Assembly: GCA_964023275.1 (NCBI GenBank)
Contig: OZ029923.1
Location: forward strand, 7,546,445-7,610,444
Length of the DNA: 64,000 bases
Direction: 5' to 3'
Origin: Norana najaformis
Taxonomy: Eukaryota > Annelida > Clitellata > Crassiclitellata > Hormogastridae
This document shows positions 1 to 11,600 of the stretch, in pieces. The notes under the pieces were generated by a model. It worked only from the letters and a program-made list of their open reading frames with translations. It had not been told where the DNA came from and ran no database searches. Position numbers and translations under genes: made by a program. Positions within the stretch are counted from its first letter, which is position 1. Each line of letters starts with the position of its first letter.

Positions 1-149
1 AGACCAGCTATTTTACGTTAACCATCTTCAATAGAAAACTTTAATAGAAAAGTCACACAGCAAGTGTATCAAATCCATTTCCTTAACTCAAATGATTACA
101 GATTGGATATAAAATAAAATTGACAAATTCTATGCTTTTCTTGCCTCAG

Positions 150-3100
150 TTAGCACTGCGATAGAACAAGCTGCTGGAAAAGGTCTAACAGAAGAACTGG
201 CAACATTGAGTGGTTGCCAGACTGGAGAAGCAAAAACAACTACAGGTATACATGCATGAATACATCCATACATATCCATACATACATAGGCCTACATACA
301 TGCATGCATGCATACATTCATGCATACATATATACATATGTAGGCCTATACACACATAGGCCTACATACATGTAATACGTACATACATAAATACATACAA
401 AAGTGCATACATACATAATTATCTATATAGATAAATACATACATATATACATACACAAATATATAGACATATATGCATATATATATATACATACACGCAT
501 TACAAGCACAACTGTTTAACATAATTAATTTTATTTTAAATGAGATATAAAGTAAAATTTGTCATTTCGATTTCAGGTTACAGATTGCCAGCAAAATGTA
601 AGTGCTTAAATCTAGTGTGGCATGACTAACTTGGTTTTGGTCATATTCTGACTTATACTGTACGTTAGCCTACCAGTTTTTTATCAGTAGGGTTCTAACT
701 GGGCCAATGCAACCTATAATGCCTCTTTAGCTAGTGTACTAGCTATTTAATTCTTAGATAAAATTAGGTTAATGCTTGAGCGAACTAATTATTTGAATTA
801 CATTAAGTTCTTAAGTTCCAAATGTGAATGGCTTAGTTAGATGATGAACTAAAGCTTTATATTCTAACAAATCAAATTGCCTCATCTGAATGTTAGGCTA
901 CGATTTCAGTAAATCGGTAAAACGTAGTTGCCATTTTATGACTTTGTTTCTGAATGTAGAATAACCCTCCCAACATGCCCATATGGACCCAAATGGGGCC
1001 CACATGGGACCCATATTTTCATATGTGATCCTTTTAAATGTTCGTCAAAAGTTCTTGGGCATGCCGGCAGAAAACGTTCACATAAAATAGATTTATGCCG
1101 TTCCAAACTTGTGCAGATATTGTACACACAGTGGGACCTCAAGATAATAATCAGCAACTTCTGGACACGTGCTACAAGAGCTGTTTGGAGCAAATGAATC
1201 TAAAGCAAATGAAATCACTGGTGAGAATAATTTGTGCGTCACCTCTTATTTGCACATTAAAAGAATTAGAAAGTTGATAACAATGTCAGATGCCCTGTAA
1301 ACACGAACATTAAGTAAAATGCAGGCTACACAAAAGTCGTAGTGAGAAGATTAGACATCAAGAATGAACAGTGCGTTAAGAAAATATTGTCAGGCGAAAA
1401 CGTAAAAAGGAGTAAGTAAAAATAAGATGGTAAGTGGCATGAGCATGTGCTACATAGAGAACAACAGGAATGCCACATATCACCTAAGAAAACTAAGACA
1501 ACGAAAGCGCAGCATAGTCTAATTATATGCTGCAATCAATTGTTAACAGTAAGAAGTTCGCCTAAAGAAACTTCCCAAAAGCTCGCTTGCTAAATTTCGG
1601 CAAGAGATCCTGCATTTTGCTGTTGTGGGTTCCTTTAAATATCTGAGTGCAGCTTGGATAGAACCGATTTTGTGGTAAATCAAGAAGCTCAATTACTAAT
1701 AGAAAATAATTGCGTTTTAGTTTGAGTTCTTTCTGGAATCTCACCGAATTCCATCAGAATATATTTTTGTCAAGGCTCTATAACAAGATTAAAAGCATCC
1801 CGTCACAAATATTAAATCCTAATTTTGCAATTTCATGCTTTTCAGGTCTTCTGCTGCATATCGACGGGTGCCTATGGTTAGTTTATTTTAAAATCTTAAG
1901 TTCTTTAAGATGGGAAATTTTCTAATCATTCTAAACGGGCCTTAAACCATGGAGTTCAGGCAGCTCTTTGCGAAATCCGCCTAACTATGTAGTTCCGTGA
2001 ATGTTCAGCGATTTCGAGTGATTCCCTATTTATTAGATAGTAGCGGTTTATAAATAAATGAATACATAAATAAGTCTATCTTCCATTCAAAGTATGAGGC
2101 AAACCATCTAGTAAACCTTTAGGCTATTTACCATGCTTACATGTTTGCAAACTCGGAAACATTAATGGGCACAGCATTAATTAATATATTGCCTAATTAA
2201 TTTTAAGAGAAACATTTTCTGTCTTAGGATGTCGCAATTCATTTTGAACGTCTTGTACGCCTTGTGTTTTAATTGAACCAGGTTATCCAAACGAAGCGGC
2301 GGCTCAAGTTGCCTTGAAAAGAGTTAGACTGTGGTTAGAAGACCTGAAGAAACGACAAGAAGTGAAACCATACTTTACCATATAACAATAACTTAGCACT
2401 GTCTTTGTCCGAATTAGCGTAAACTAAGCAGTCTTGATTCCGTGACACACTAGTAGAAGAGACATATTTTTATGTAACTGTTACATTACTTCCCAGCTTG
2501 ACCCCCGAATCCTGACCTGGCATTAAAAGCTGACCAATGAAGCCGACTCTTGCGGACTTGATTTGATATAGCCTGGCGTTAAGCTGGTTTCCGTAAAGAG
2601 GCTTTTATGTAGCGCTGAAAATCTCAGAGATTTACATTTACATTATATTTACATTTAAGGATTTGAGCCTACTATAGTTGCATTTATATTCGCAGGTGTA
2701 TAACAGAAATTGGCAGTACCCAATACTGATGCGTTTCGTAATCATAAGATGTAGATTTTCACATTAAATCTCATAATTATAATTTAATATCTGCAAGCAA
2801 GACAGGCATGTAGCTTGTCACGTATCTGTTTTGTAAACTAAAACAATAAATGCATATTTGTCAAGTACTTGTTTAATAACCCGTTAATAATACTTATCTT
2901 CAGTTGGACCAGATTGGTCGCATCGTATTTTGTCTTCTCGCATCAAAAGACGTTTCTGCCTACAAAACATGGACTCAAGTTTACTTCCCCTGTGGATCAG
3001 AAGGTTTGCCATACATGCTAAACTTTGAACACAAATTACGAATTTACCTCGATTAGGTACTCTACAAGTATGCGATTAGACTATTTTTGACACTTTGATA

Positions 3101-5579
3101 AGGCCATATTTCTATTATTTCGCAGGCAAGCAGACAAACAAGCAGGCAGACAGGTACTTATTAAAGTGGATGTTAATTTATTTAAAAAATATGTAGCGAC
3201 GTACTTTTTTATTACTGTTTTTCTTTCATTTATAATGCCCATGGGTAAAGAAAAAATAATTTTGACAGACTTGTTTGATCTGAGATTTATGTTGTGGGTA
3301 ACGCCCTGGCGCTGCTGTTCCCACCCTGGAAGATGCAGTGAAATTATTCTTTAGGCCTACTTGATTGGTGACAGTCCATGAAATGCTCTGTGGAGATTGC
3401 GCGGGTTACATCTAAATGATTTTCAAAGCAGGTGATGATGTTATTAATGTAATCTATAGTTGAATGGCAACGATTCTGATAAATTGCTATTGAAGTGTGT
3501 AATTTAGTGTATTGCCTTAACTTTCAACCTTTTAGCTGTTACTAAAACAAAACAATTCTGATTACTACAACAGATTATAATATACAGGATGTAGAGGTGT
3601 AGACCTACCATAATTTATATGTAGAATTTTTGCCATATATTTGGAATCACGTATTGCTAGGATATGTTTATTTAAATATATACATATTTAGATATTCTTG
3701 TTTGCTACCATACTAATTGGTCAATGGAGTTGTATATGTGATTAATTAATGTTACTGCAAAAAAATTATTTCGTTAAAAATCAGACAGTTATAAAGAATG
3801 GATGCTGCAGCAAAAGATTTCTGCTCTGCAACCGTTGGATGGATTCATTCAGATAACCACAACAGAACCAGATATGATTTTTGGCGATGATGATCCTAAC
3901 AGCAAGCGTGCAAAGATGCCTTGTGGTCACGTAATTGGTAACGTATCTTAGATGTACTATGAAATATGTGACCGTGCCTGAGAAAACCATAGTATGAAAG
4001 CCCTCAGAAAGTCGGAAAATCAATAAGCGGGAAATCGACTCAGAAGGAAGCTATGCATAAAATGGGTCCTAAATAGTTTGTGTATAATTTTCTCAAATAA
4101 GTGCATTATATCCCTCAAAAATGTTTCATGTCAAAGTTCATTCTACAAAACTAATTTTGCGAGTGAAAAATCTTTTTCATTTAGGTTAGATTCTACTGGC
4201 GATTTTCTAGACTTCTCGCGCAGAGATGTATATGTTTAATAGTCATAACATTTAAACTATTTTGTGATTAAACGTACAGTTTTCGCCAAAATGCTCTGCA
4301 CTTCCAACCCAATCCAACACAATTAAACCAATTTTCGATTTTTCAGAATTTGTTAGGGTTTTTCAGGCACAGTCACGTGTATAAGTCTGTATGCATCTTT
4401 CTGATTCGGTCGACTTCCCAGGTTTATGAATTTTGACTTGGAGTCGACCCAAAACAATCTGCCCTCTGGGTTTAGTCTTCATATTAGGTTCTGTGAATAA
4501 CCTCGTATCTTTGATATGGTTGTTTTAAACCCGGTGTTGATTGTTTCAAGAGTATAATTATGGTTACATTAATTAATTATTTATAGCTATTTGATACTAG
4601 TTCAGACAACTGTGCCTTTTAAAACCAGTTTATTTTATTACGTGTATTCCTCATCAGCTAATTTTCACAACTTTATACCTTGGTTTGTGTCTATGCTGAT
4701 TCAGAATTGACGCATAAACTATTTCATATACCTTTAAAGCTTGAAAAGGCTGTCTCGGAGTTTATGTACGACTTTTTCGCTACCAACTCAAAAAACTTCT
4801 GCACTGTGCAGAAGTGACAATATATTATTATAAATTTTAAAAGTTTCCTTTATTATGTCGCCTTAGGCTTGATATATATTTTTCAGATTGATAGATTGAA
4901 TGTCACAGAATGTTATACTTCCAACATGTCTTACTTTCTAGGACCTAAATCTATGACAGAGTGTTGCAGAGAGATTTTGAATCAGGGAAAGTACGCATTC
5001 TCCTGTCCAGATCCGAGTTGTAACGCAGAATGGCAATACTTCCTTGTAAGACACGTGGCCTGCTTGATGCCTTCTGAGATGCAGGAGTTCGAGAAAAGAA
5101 TATCGGAAAACTTCATAAAGAGAGAAGAGGAAAGTGCACAAAGGTGTCCCGGGTGTGACATATACTGCACCAGAAAGAACAAAAACAACAACTGTGTCGA
5201 GTGTCTTTTTTGCAGCAAGAAGAATGGAGTGCGTTACTTCTTTTGTTGGAAGTGTCTCGGCACCTGGAAGGGCGGAAACAATAACAGATGCGGAAACACA
5301 CGATGTCACGAGATTGATAATAGAGTTGAGATATTGGCAAACTGTCTTAATAAGTTGATTCTTGACAAATTTGATGCTCCGTCTTTGCGCGGTTGCCCAA
5401 AGTGTGGCATGTTGATTGAATACTTACGCTATTGCACTCAGATGAACTGTAAAGGTTGCGGGCACTTCTTCTGTTTTCTGTGTCTGGAAGGTGCTAAAAC
5501 AAAAAAGGAGCTGAAGTGTAATCCTTACAACTCAACTTGCAAGATTGCACCTCGTCAAACAGAGCTACCTGGAATGTAA
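150..5579 (+). CDS. Macro-RBR fusion ligase A (5' partial)
   Basis: MacroD-type macro domain fused to a C-terminal RING-between-RING (RBR) ubiquitin ligase module. The first two exons lie left of the window. Exons: 150-245, 577-597, 1117-1220, 1846-1876, 2282-2361, 2904-3003, 3785-3937, 4942-5579 (TAA); all junctions have AG/GT ends and the phases close in frame, giving about 406 residues. Macro signatures seen: GYRLPAK, IVHTVGP and STGAYGYP, as in MacroD1/2. The 3785-3937 exon carries TEPDMI and KRAKMPCGHVIG, half of a RING1. The last exon holds an IBR (CPGC to FCWKC), a RING2 (CPKC to FCFLC) and the family tail APRQTELPGM. Known of the families: MacroD proteins bind or remove ADP-ribose, and RBR ligases pass ubiquitin through a RING2 cysteine. 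Odd: the RING2 catalytic motif reads CTQ where genes B, D and E have C-x-H. Product assignment is firm; substrate is unknown. Confidence 0.9.
246..500. repeat. Degenerate CATA/TACA tetranucleotide microsatellite
   Basis: Imperfect CATA-type repeats fill most of an intron of macro-RBR gene A, broken by AGGCCTA words. Copies differ too much for a clean array, so it looks old. Confidence 0.85.
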
Positions 5580-5650
5580 TTGCTCATTAATCACTTTGAT
5601 TTTTACTCTTATCAAAAGATCAGTTAGGGATAAAGAAAAGCTCGGATTAC

Positions 5651-5656
5651 AATAAA
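5651..5656 (+). promoter_or_regulatory. Polyadenylation signal AATAAA of gene A
   Basis: AATAAA stands 72 bases past the stop codon of macro-RBR gene A, a normal distance for a short 3' UTR. Confidence 0.55.
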
Positions 5657-6490
5657 TTTAGAGCAACGATTATGTATTCAAGATTATTGAATTTTTAATT
5701 TATTTTTGCAAATGCCCGCGCTGAATGGAAGTAAAAAAAGCAGAATTCATATGGCACATCGTTTATGCCAACATTCCCAAACAGGCCATACATTAAGCAA
5801 TCGAGTTGGCACCCACATTCCATGACGAACCAATATTAAATCTGTACTTTTGGTAATTTTATTGGCTTCTTGTAAAAGCCTACAATGACTATATATTTGT
5901 TTCATCGAACATTTTTATTTCGATTCTGCATAAACTTACATTTTAAAAGCTTGCATGCATTCATACGTGTAAGAAGTCTTAGTCTTGCAGATATTTTATA
6001 AAAATATCTATCCGGGTTTTACATTGTTTATAGTGGCTTTGTTCATTGCATTTCATTTTATAGCCAATTCGCAATCGATTGTTAACAATGCTTACAACAC
6101 TAGAAACTTTAAGAACTTTGTTGTCATTTAAATGGCATTACTTTAGCTTATAATATCCAGTTTAACTGGTATGGAAGTTTGGCTTGTCGACATGAATTTA
6201 GCTTTCAGTAGGATTTAATTCTTAATCCCAACAGCAATTATAACGGTAGTAATTAGCACATAGACAAATGGGGTAGTAATTAGCATATAGATATACCAAG
6301 GGTTAGGGTTAGGGTTAGATGGATGCACACCCAAACTGTAAACTTGGCAGAGTGACATTTTCGATAAATTTAATAGGGCAATCACTATTATTTCCCATAC
6401 TCCAATTTCGCTTACCTCTTTAATTTCTGAAAGTCTGAATCCGCCTCTGAAATAGTCAAACATATTCTATGCTTTTGCATTTAGCCTAGT
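5657..6490. other. Gap without a recognised gene
   Basis: AT-rich sequence downstream of gene A. The only structure I see is a short run of TTAGGG-like copies near 6300-6325. No RBR, macro or Ubl exon relic was recognised. Confidence 0.5.
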
Positions 6491-6499
6491 TTATCCAAC

Positions 6500-7055
6500 C
6501 GTGAAGGATTGAATACATCATTCAGGCATTTCTCGAAAGACCTATCGAGCGTATTATGCGATGTCAAAATGCCGGTTCAAGTCAAAGGAAAGGTGTACAA
6601 AATAATGATAAGGCCAGTGATGATATATGGAGCAGAAGCATGGACACGGATAAAAGAGGAGGAGAAGCTGCTGGAGAGAACAGAAATGAGAATGCTGTGA
6701 TGGATACTTGGAATTTCACTGAAAGACAGGAAAAGGAATGAGTATATCAGACAGAAATTGGGAGTGGCATGTATATCTGACAAGGTACGAGTAGCCAGGT
6801 TGAGATGGTACGGTCATGTGATGAGGAGACAGGAGGAAAACTGCATTAAAAGAATCTTGACAGCTGAGGTTTACGGACGCCGCAGTCGTGGACAAAAGAA
6901 GAGATGGGGAGACATGATTCAGCAAGACCTAAAGCTCCTCAGATTGAAGAAAAAAGATACTGAAGACAGAAACAAATGGAAAAGAAAGATTCGTGTGGCT
7001 GACCCCTCTTATAGGAGGGATTAATTCCAGCCAGAAGGAAGAAGAAGAATTAAGG
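6500..7055 (+). mobile_element. Non-LTR retrotransposon, 3' end of reverse transcriptase ORF
   Basis: The translation gives the C-terminal part of a LINE reverse transcriptase: IRPVMIYGAEAW, TEMRML, then RWYGHVMRR, a GRRSRGQKKRW stretch and RVADPSYRRD. This order is typical of the thumb and C-terminal region of non-LTR polymerases. One TGA interrupts the frame after TEMRML; otherwise the reading is continuous. The end is followed by a GAA-rich tail. The copy is 5'-truncated and dead. Clade is not certain (RTE-like is my best guess). Confidence 0.8.
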
Positions 7056-7123
7056 CATTTCATTAGTAGGCCCAATGTGTCACCTCTTCATTCTATTGGT
7101 TAGTGATATCTCAAGGCTACATA

Positions 7124-7635
7124 TGGAATTAGACAATTTTTGCTTTGCAAACCGTGAAGGAAACTTGTTGCTCTGCGTGCCTGTTATTTGTACTTATTCT
7201 GCATGTGTATGTATGTATTTCGATAAATTCATTGAGAAACGAGCAGGGTTGAGGCAAAACTGTCACTGTAGAAAACCGTGTACATTTAAATTTTACATTT
7301 ATTTTGATATTTATATGGAGCATTTTGCGAGTCGCTCAAAGGCATTGAAGCACGGTTATCTAATAGATATGAAGTCATGCGACTTAAAAGGGCACGACGT
7401 ATGAATGCGGATTATTAATAAGATGGCCCCGAATCTTAGCTTCGTTGGTCGCTGTATAAATCTCGAGACTGCCTAATATATTTATTATCATTTAAATTGA
7501 GGGTTGTTACTGTTCTGAAAGACGTCATAGAACGTCCACGAACTGTTTTTAGAAGGCAAAATGCAACTTGTGCGCAATGGAAAAATGATCGGAATTTCCT
7601 GGCTTTCGTTTTCTCTCTTTCATCACTGCGGTAAA
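7124..7635. repeat. Left copy of ~500-bp direct repeat flanking gene B
   Basis: This stretch matches 16932-17432 in the same orientation with few differences, starting at GGAATTAGAC and ending near the TTTCTCTCTTTCATCAC region. The two copies bracket the whole of macro-RBR gene B. No coding potential is recognised; it contains CGAGCAGGGTTGAGG and a CGCTGTATAAATCTCGAGA word that resembles other repeat tails in the window. Confidence 0.8.
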
Positions 7636-7934
7636 AAATGACAAAGCTACCAGGTCATTAGGGTACAACCTACAACGTAGAAGAGACCATCGTCCGCTTA
7701 CTTAGGGCCGCACATTAACATGCGATACGAGGCTATACATATGGCCACGAAAAACCTCACTTAATGTTTAGTCAATAGCCTATAAAGTGAAATCTTAACA
7801 TTGCTTAAGTCAAAGAAAGTGGGTCATATTCATGATTTCATAAGGGTCATGAATACGAAGAAAATCATGGATATGACCATACTTATAAAATCAAATCAAT
7901 ATTATCCATTGTTCTCATCGTACTAGGCCAACTT

Positions 7935-8085
7935 TTAAATCTCGGTCCGTACACGGGGACCTTAAATGGCGTGGCGCCCATTCAAACGGGCAGCGGTGGT
8001 GAAGGATCTCACCCAATCAATTCATTGCAAAATGAGCAGGGTCGAGGCCATACGATCGTTATAGATAAAGTGGACATTTATATAT
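7935..8085 (+). mobile_element. SINE fragment, 3' part
   Basis: Contains the body of the SINE found complete at 31503-31760: CGGTCCGTACACGGGGACC, GGCGCCCATTCAAACGGGC and GAGCAGGGTCGAGGCCATAC. The tRNA-like head is not recognisable here. The same fragment occurs at 58000-58150, so it predates the B/F duplication. Confidence 0.7.
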
Positions 8086-8698
8086 AACTATATTGAATCA
8101 TATTACATTATTTCACATCACAGGCTTCTCGCTGCGTTGCTTCGCTTCACGTAGGGCATACATTCGTTGACTGGAATTCAAGAGTCGATTAGAAATGAAA
8201 GTGAAATCCTATGAGCCTCTGACGAAAAATTCTTCCAGCCGCTTATTATAGCAGGCCTATAGGACAATACGGTCAGTAGTCATGTTGTGCTGTTGCCGGA
8301 TAACATTCTTAGGCCTAAGCCTCTAAGTAGGACTAGGCTAAGACCTTGGAGGCATGGGGCTAATCAGAAAACCACAGCCTCGCTAGACATGCAGTGCTTT
8401 TTGCACACAAGCTTTGTACCTTGTTCAGCTTTTGAGCTGAATAGCCTGCGTGTACATGTAGGTCTCACTCGTATCAATAATTGCAAGTGATCGTCCCGCA
8501 GTTCAAATTAGAAAATTGGGCGTTAAACCTAAATCTTTAAATCAAGTTCACACAAGGTGTTTGCAATAGATAGGTTGAAATGGGTCCAGCTTGCACGCAG
8601 CCCCACAGTTCAGAGTGACGATCTTAAAGCCTTGGAATTTGCATCGTTCCTTCTGGCTGGGTGGTACGCCTTTGTGCTGGAAATAGGTCAGCTATCCG

Positions 8699-11600
8699 AT
8701 GGCCAGTTTGTTTGCGTCGTTTTGGAGATGGGTTCGGAGAGGAGAAAGAACCACTAGAGAAGAAAGAACCGCGAGAGAAGAAAGAACCACGACAGAAAAA
8801 GTCTTCAGGCTGAAAGATATTAAGACATGGACGGAGAACTACAACGAGAACAGACGGGAGTTGGTCGAATCTCTAAACGGTAAGTGTATTTTAATCTAAT
8901 CTAATCTAGTCTGGTCTAGTTTGGTGTTAATGCATAACCATGTATTAATATATAATTAATGCTTGGAGATGTATAAATACCGCTTGTGTTTCTTAGGAAG
9001 CGATGAATTGCCACGCTTCGCAGAAGATCGGGAGATAAACGCGAAGGTATCTATTTATACAGGCGACATAACCTCTCTGCAGGTCGATGGTATCGTTCGG
9101 TCAACAGATGCCAGCCTGACATCCTCAGAAGGAAGTGAGTGCCATGATTGCAGTCCTCCAACTGACTGGACTTCCACAACGGATTACGACTTTTGACTAT
9201 TGTTTCTTTTGAAATGACTATCGATTGATGCTTCGTGCATTATGTTCACGGCGCTATAGAAGTTATTAGATTAGATTATATCAGGTCAGACCAGATTAGG
9301 TTAGATAAGTGATTTAAGGGAACTGAAGATGTGACATGAAATTGCAAAAGCACAATATTTGCACTTCGCCTCTGTTGTATTGGTCGAATTCCACTTAAAA
9401 CCAAGAGAAAGGTCCCAAAGCCTTGAACACTTTTTATACAGTTGAACAGTTGCCCGGGATATTGTTGTTGTTATTATTATTAATATTATTAATTAGTAAC
9501 TTCTATAGCGCCAGTGTATAATGCAGAAAGCATCATACTTGAGTGGGCGTTGTTATAGAGCATTTATTATTGTGGCGTGCAGCTGCTAAGCTTGCTTATA
9601 TAAGTATAATTGTATTTGTAATGACGACAATTTATAAGTAGCGAGCTACTTTCAGGGTATTTCACAATGTCTTTTCTCAGTGCACGTCCTATTGGTTAAA
9701 TAATAGATCGAATTTCAACTGTTGATGTTGCAGTTAGCGGAGTCATAATAAGAGCGGCTGGACCAAAGTTGAATTCGGAGCTGATATCCCTTGGAGGATG
9801 CAGCCCAGGAGAAGCCAAGACAACTTCAGGTATGATTTTAAGTCTGAAATCAGGGCATTGATTATATATCAAGTTGATAAGCTACATCCCAACTTCATAT
9901 ACAACAGAGCAGGCAAAATATTTCATTTATGAAACGTGAGAATAAAACTTGTCCAAATGAAAGCGATACTTTCGTTGTATGTAAGTAGCACACACGTCTT
10001 AAGTTTTGACTACAGCTGGCCCTTTTTTGGCTACCAGCCGCAACAACAGTCAACTATTTCTTCAAGATACGTACTGCAGTATGGTAGGGATATAAAATAC
10101 AACCATTCTCCATGCATCAAAATGAAATAGGTAAGGGTATAACACATTTTGTAAATTTACATGTTTTTCTGCAGCGATTGTATGGCCTCGACCGTGCTCA
10201 TGTTTCAATGAATTGATCGGGTGAGATCCTTCACCTCCGCTACCCGTTTGAATGGGCGCCACGCCATTAGGTCCCTGTGTACGGACCATACTAGCCCAAG
10301 ATTAAAATCTCTGAAATGTAGCCACTAGCGGTATGCGAACCGACGTATTCACGTCCAAAGGCGTTTTGACGTACGCTTTAACCAAATGCAGCAGACCAGG
10401 CAAGCGATTTGTTTATATCTTTCTATTGAAACTCCTCAGAAGCGCAGCCTCGGTCTAGAAAGTAGGCAGAGATTGAAACAGATCGAGTTATAATCAAACG
10501 TAATAGTAGATATGTTTGTAAAGGTGCACTATAGTAACACACCTTTATATACGCATTGTACAATTATTATTTAGACTTATGCGCTTCTGCTATAGCAGAG
10601 ACTTGTTTCTTTTCATTTGTAGGTTTCGACTTACCGGCAAAATGTAAGTACAGGCCGCTGCACTGATTTTCTTAATTTGGCTTCGAATTTTTTATGCAAT
10701 TTCAACGAGTTTTAAGCACCTCGCAGTACTTTAAAGAGGTACCTAAAAGCATGATTACTAGGTAACATGAACTTGTTTTCTTGTCACATTATTTTAAGCA
10801 TTTATCTTTTCAATTCCATCTATTTCAATGTTTAGAGAAGGTAAGATAAAGTACAATAAGGTAAGATAATGGGTCATTTAGTAAACAGATCCACCAACAC
10901 CAGTCCTGAGAAGTATAGACCTGAGGTCGAAGAGCATTTCGACTGAAGCACAAACATGACAGTAATAAGCCAATTATTATACAGAGGTGACGACATATTG
11001 TCGGTTTCACACGACGAATCGTGATTCGAATCACGGACGCTAAAGCGGAAGACAAAGACACGTGATCATGCATAAAAACCGGAAAAGCACAAAGCCGGAA
11101 AAGTTAATTTGCGAGAAATGCAGTTAGAAGGCAAGTAGGCATATGAAGGTCAAAATGAGTTCTTTGTTCCTTGTTCTGTGTTAACTATCAAACTATAAGT
11201 CCTTAAGGATAGTTTCATTGTCGAAGTATTTTTATATGAAGTTTATTATGATAACCTGTAACAAAAAAATCAAACATGTTCCCAGGTACCCTAATTTTAA
11301 GTCGTGTGCATCGATAATTATTAAGCAAATAACGTAAATATTTTTCTTACCAATTTTTATAGACATTTCATTGATGACAGCTAAAGAGGCGAATTAATAC
11401 GCGTCAATTTACATTTCTCATAAACGTTCACGACCCCAAGGCACAGCGACTTAGGTCGTGTCATATTTATGGTTAAACTTCACTCGCGATTACTTAAAGT
11501 AGCCGGGAAGAGATCTACATCTTTAAAAATTGTAACGTTTTTACTACTTGTGATAGAAAATGCGTTTTTCATTTAATTGTTCAGCAATTCCACCCCCATC

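Noticed and set aside
1605-1640. GCATTTTGCTGTTGTGGGTT, resembling the STGxxGYP exon of the macro genes
   Set aside because: No splice donor in the right place and the loop residues are wrong; the true exon of gene A is at 1846-1876.
6300-6325. TTAGGG copies as a telomere remnant
   Set aside because: Only a few copies in an AT-rich gap; too short to mean chromosome fusion.
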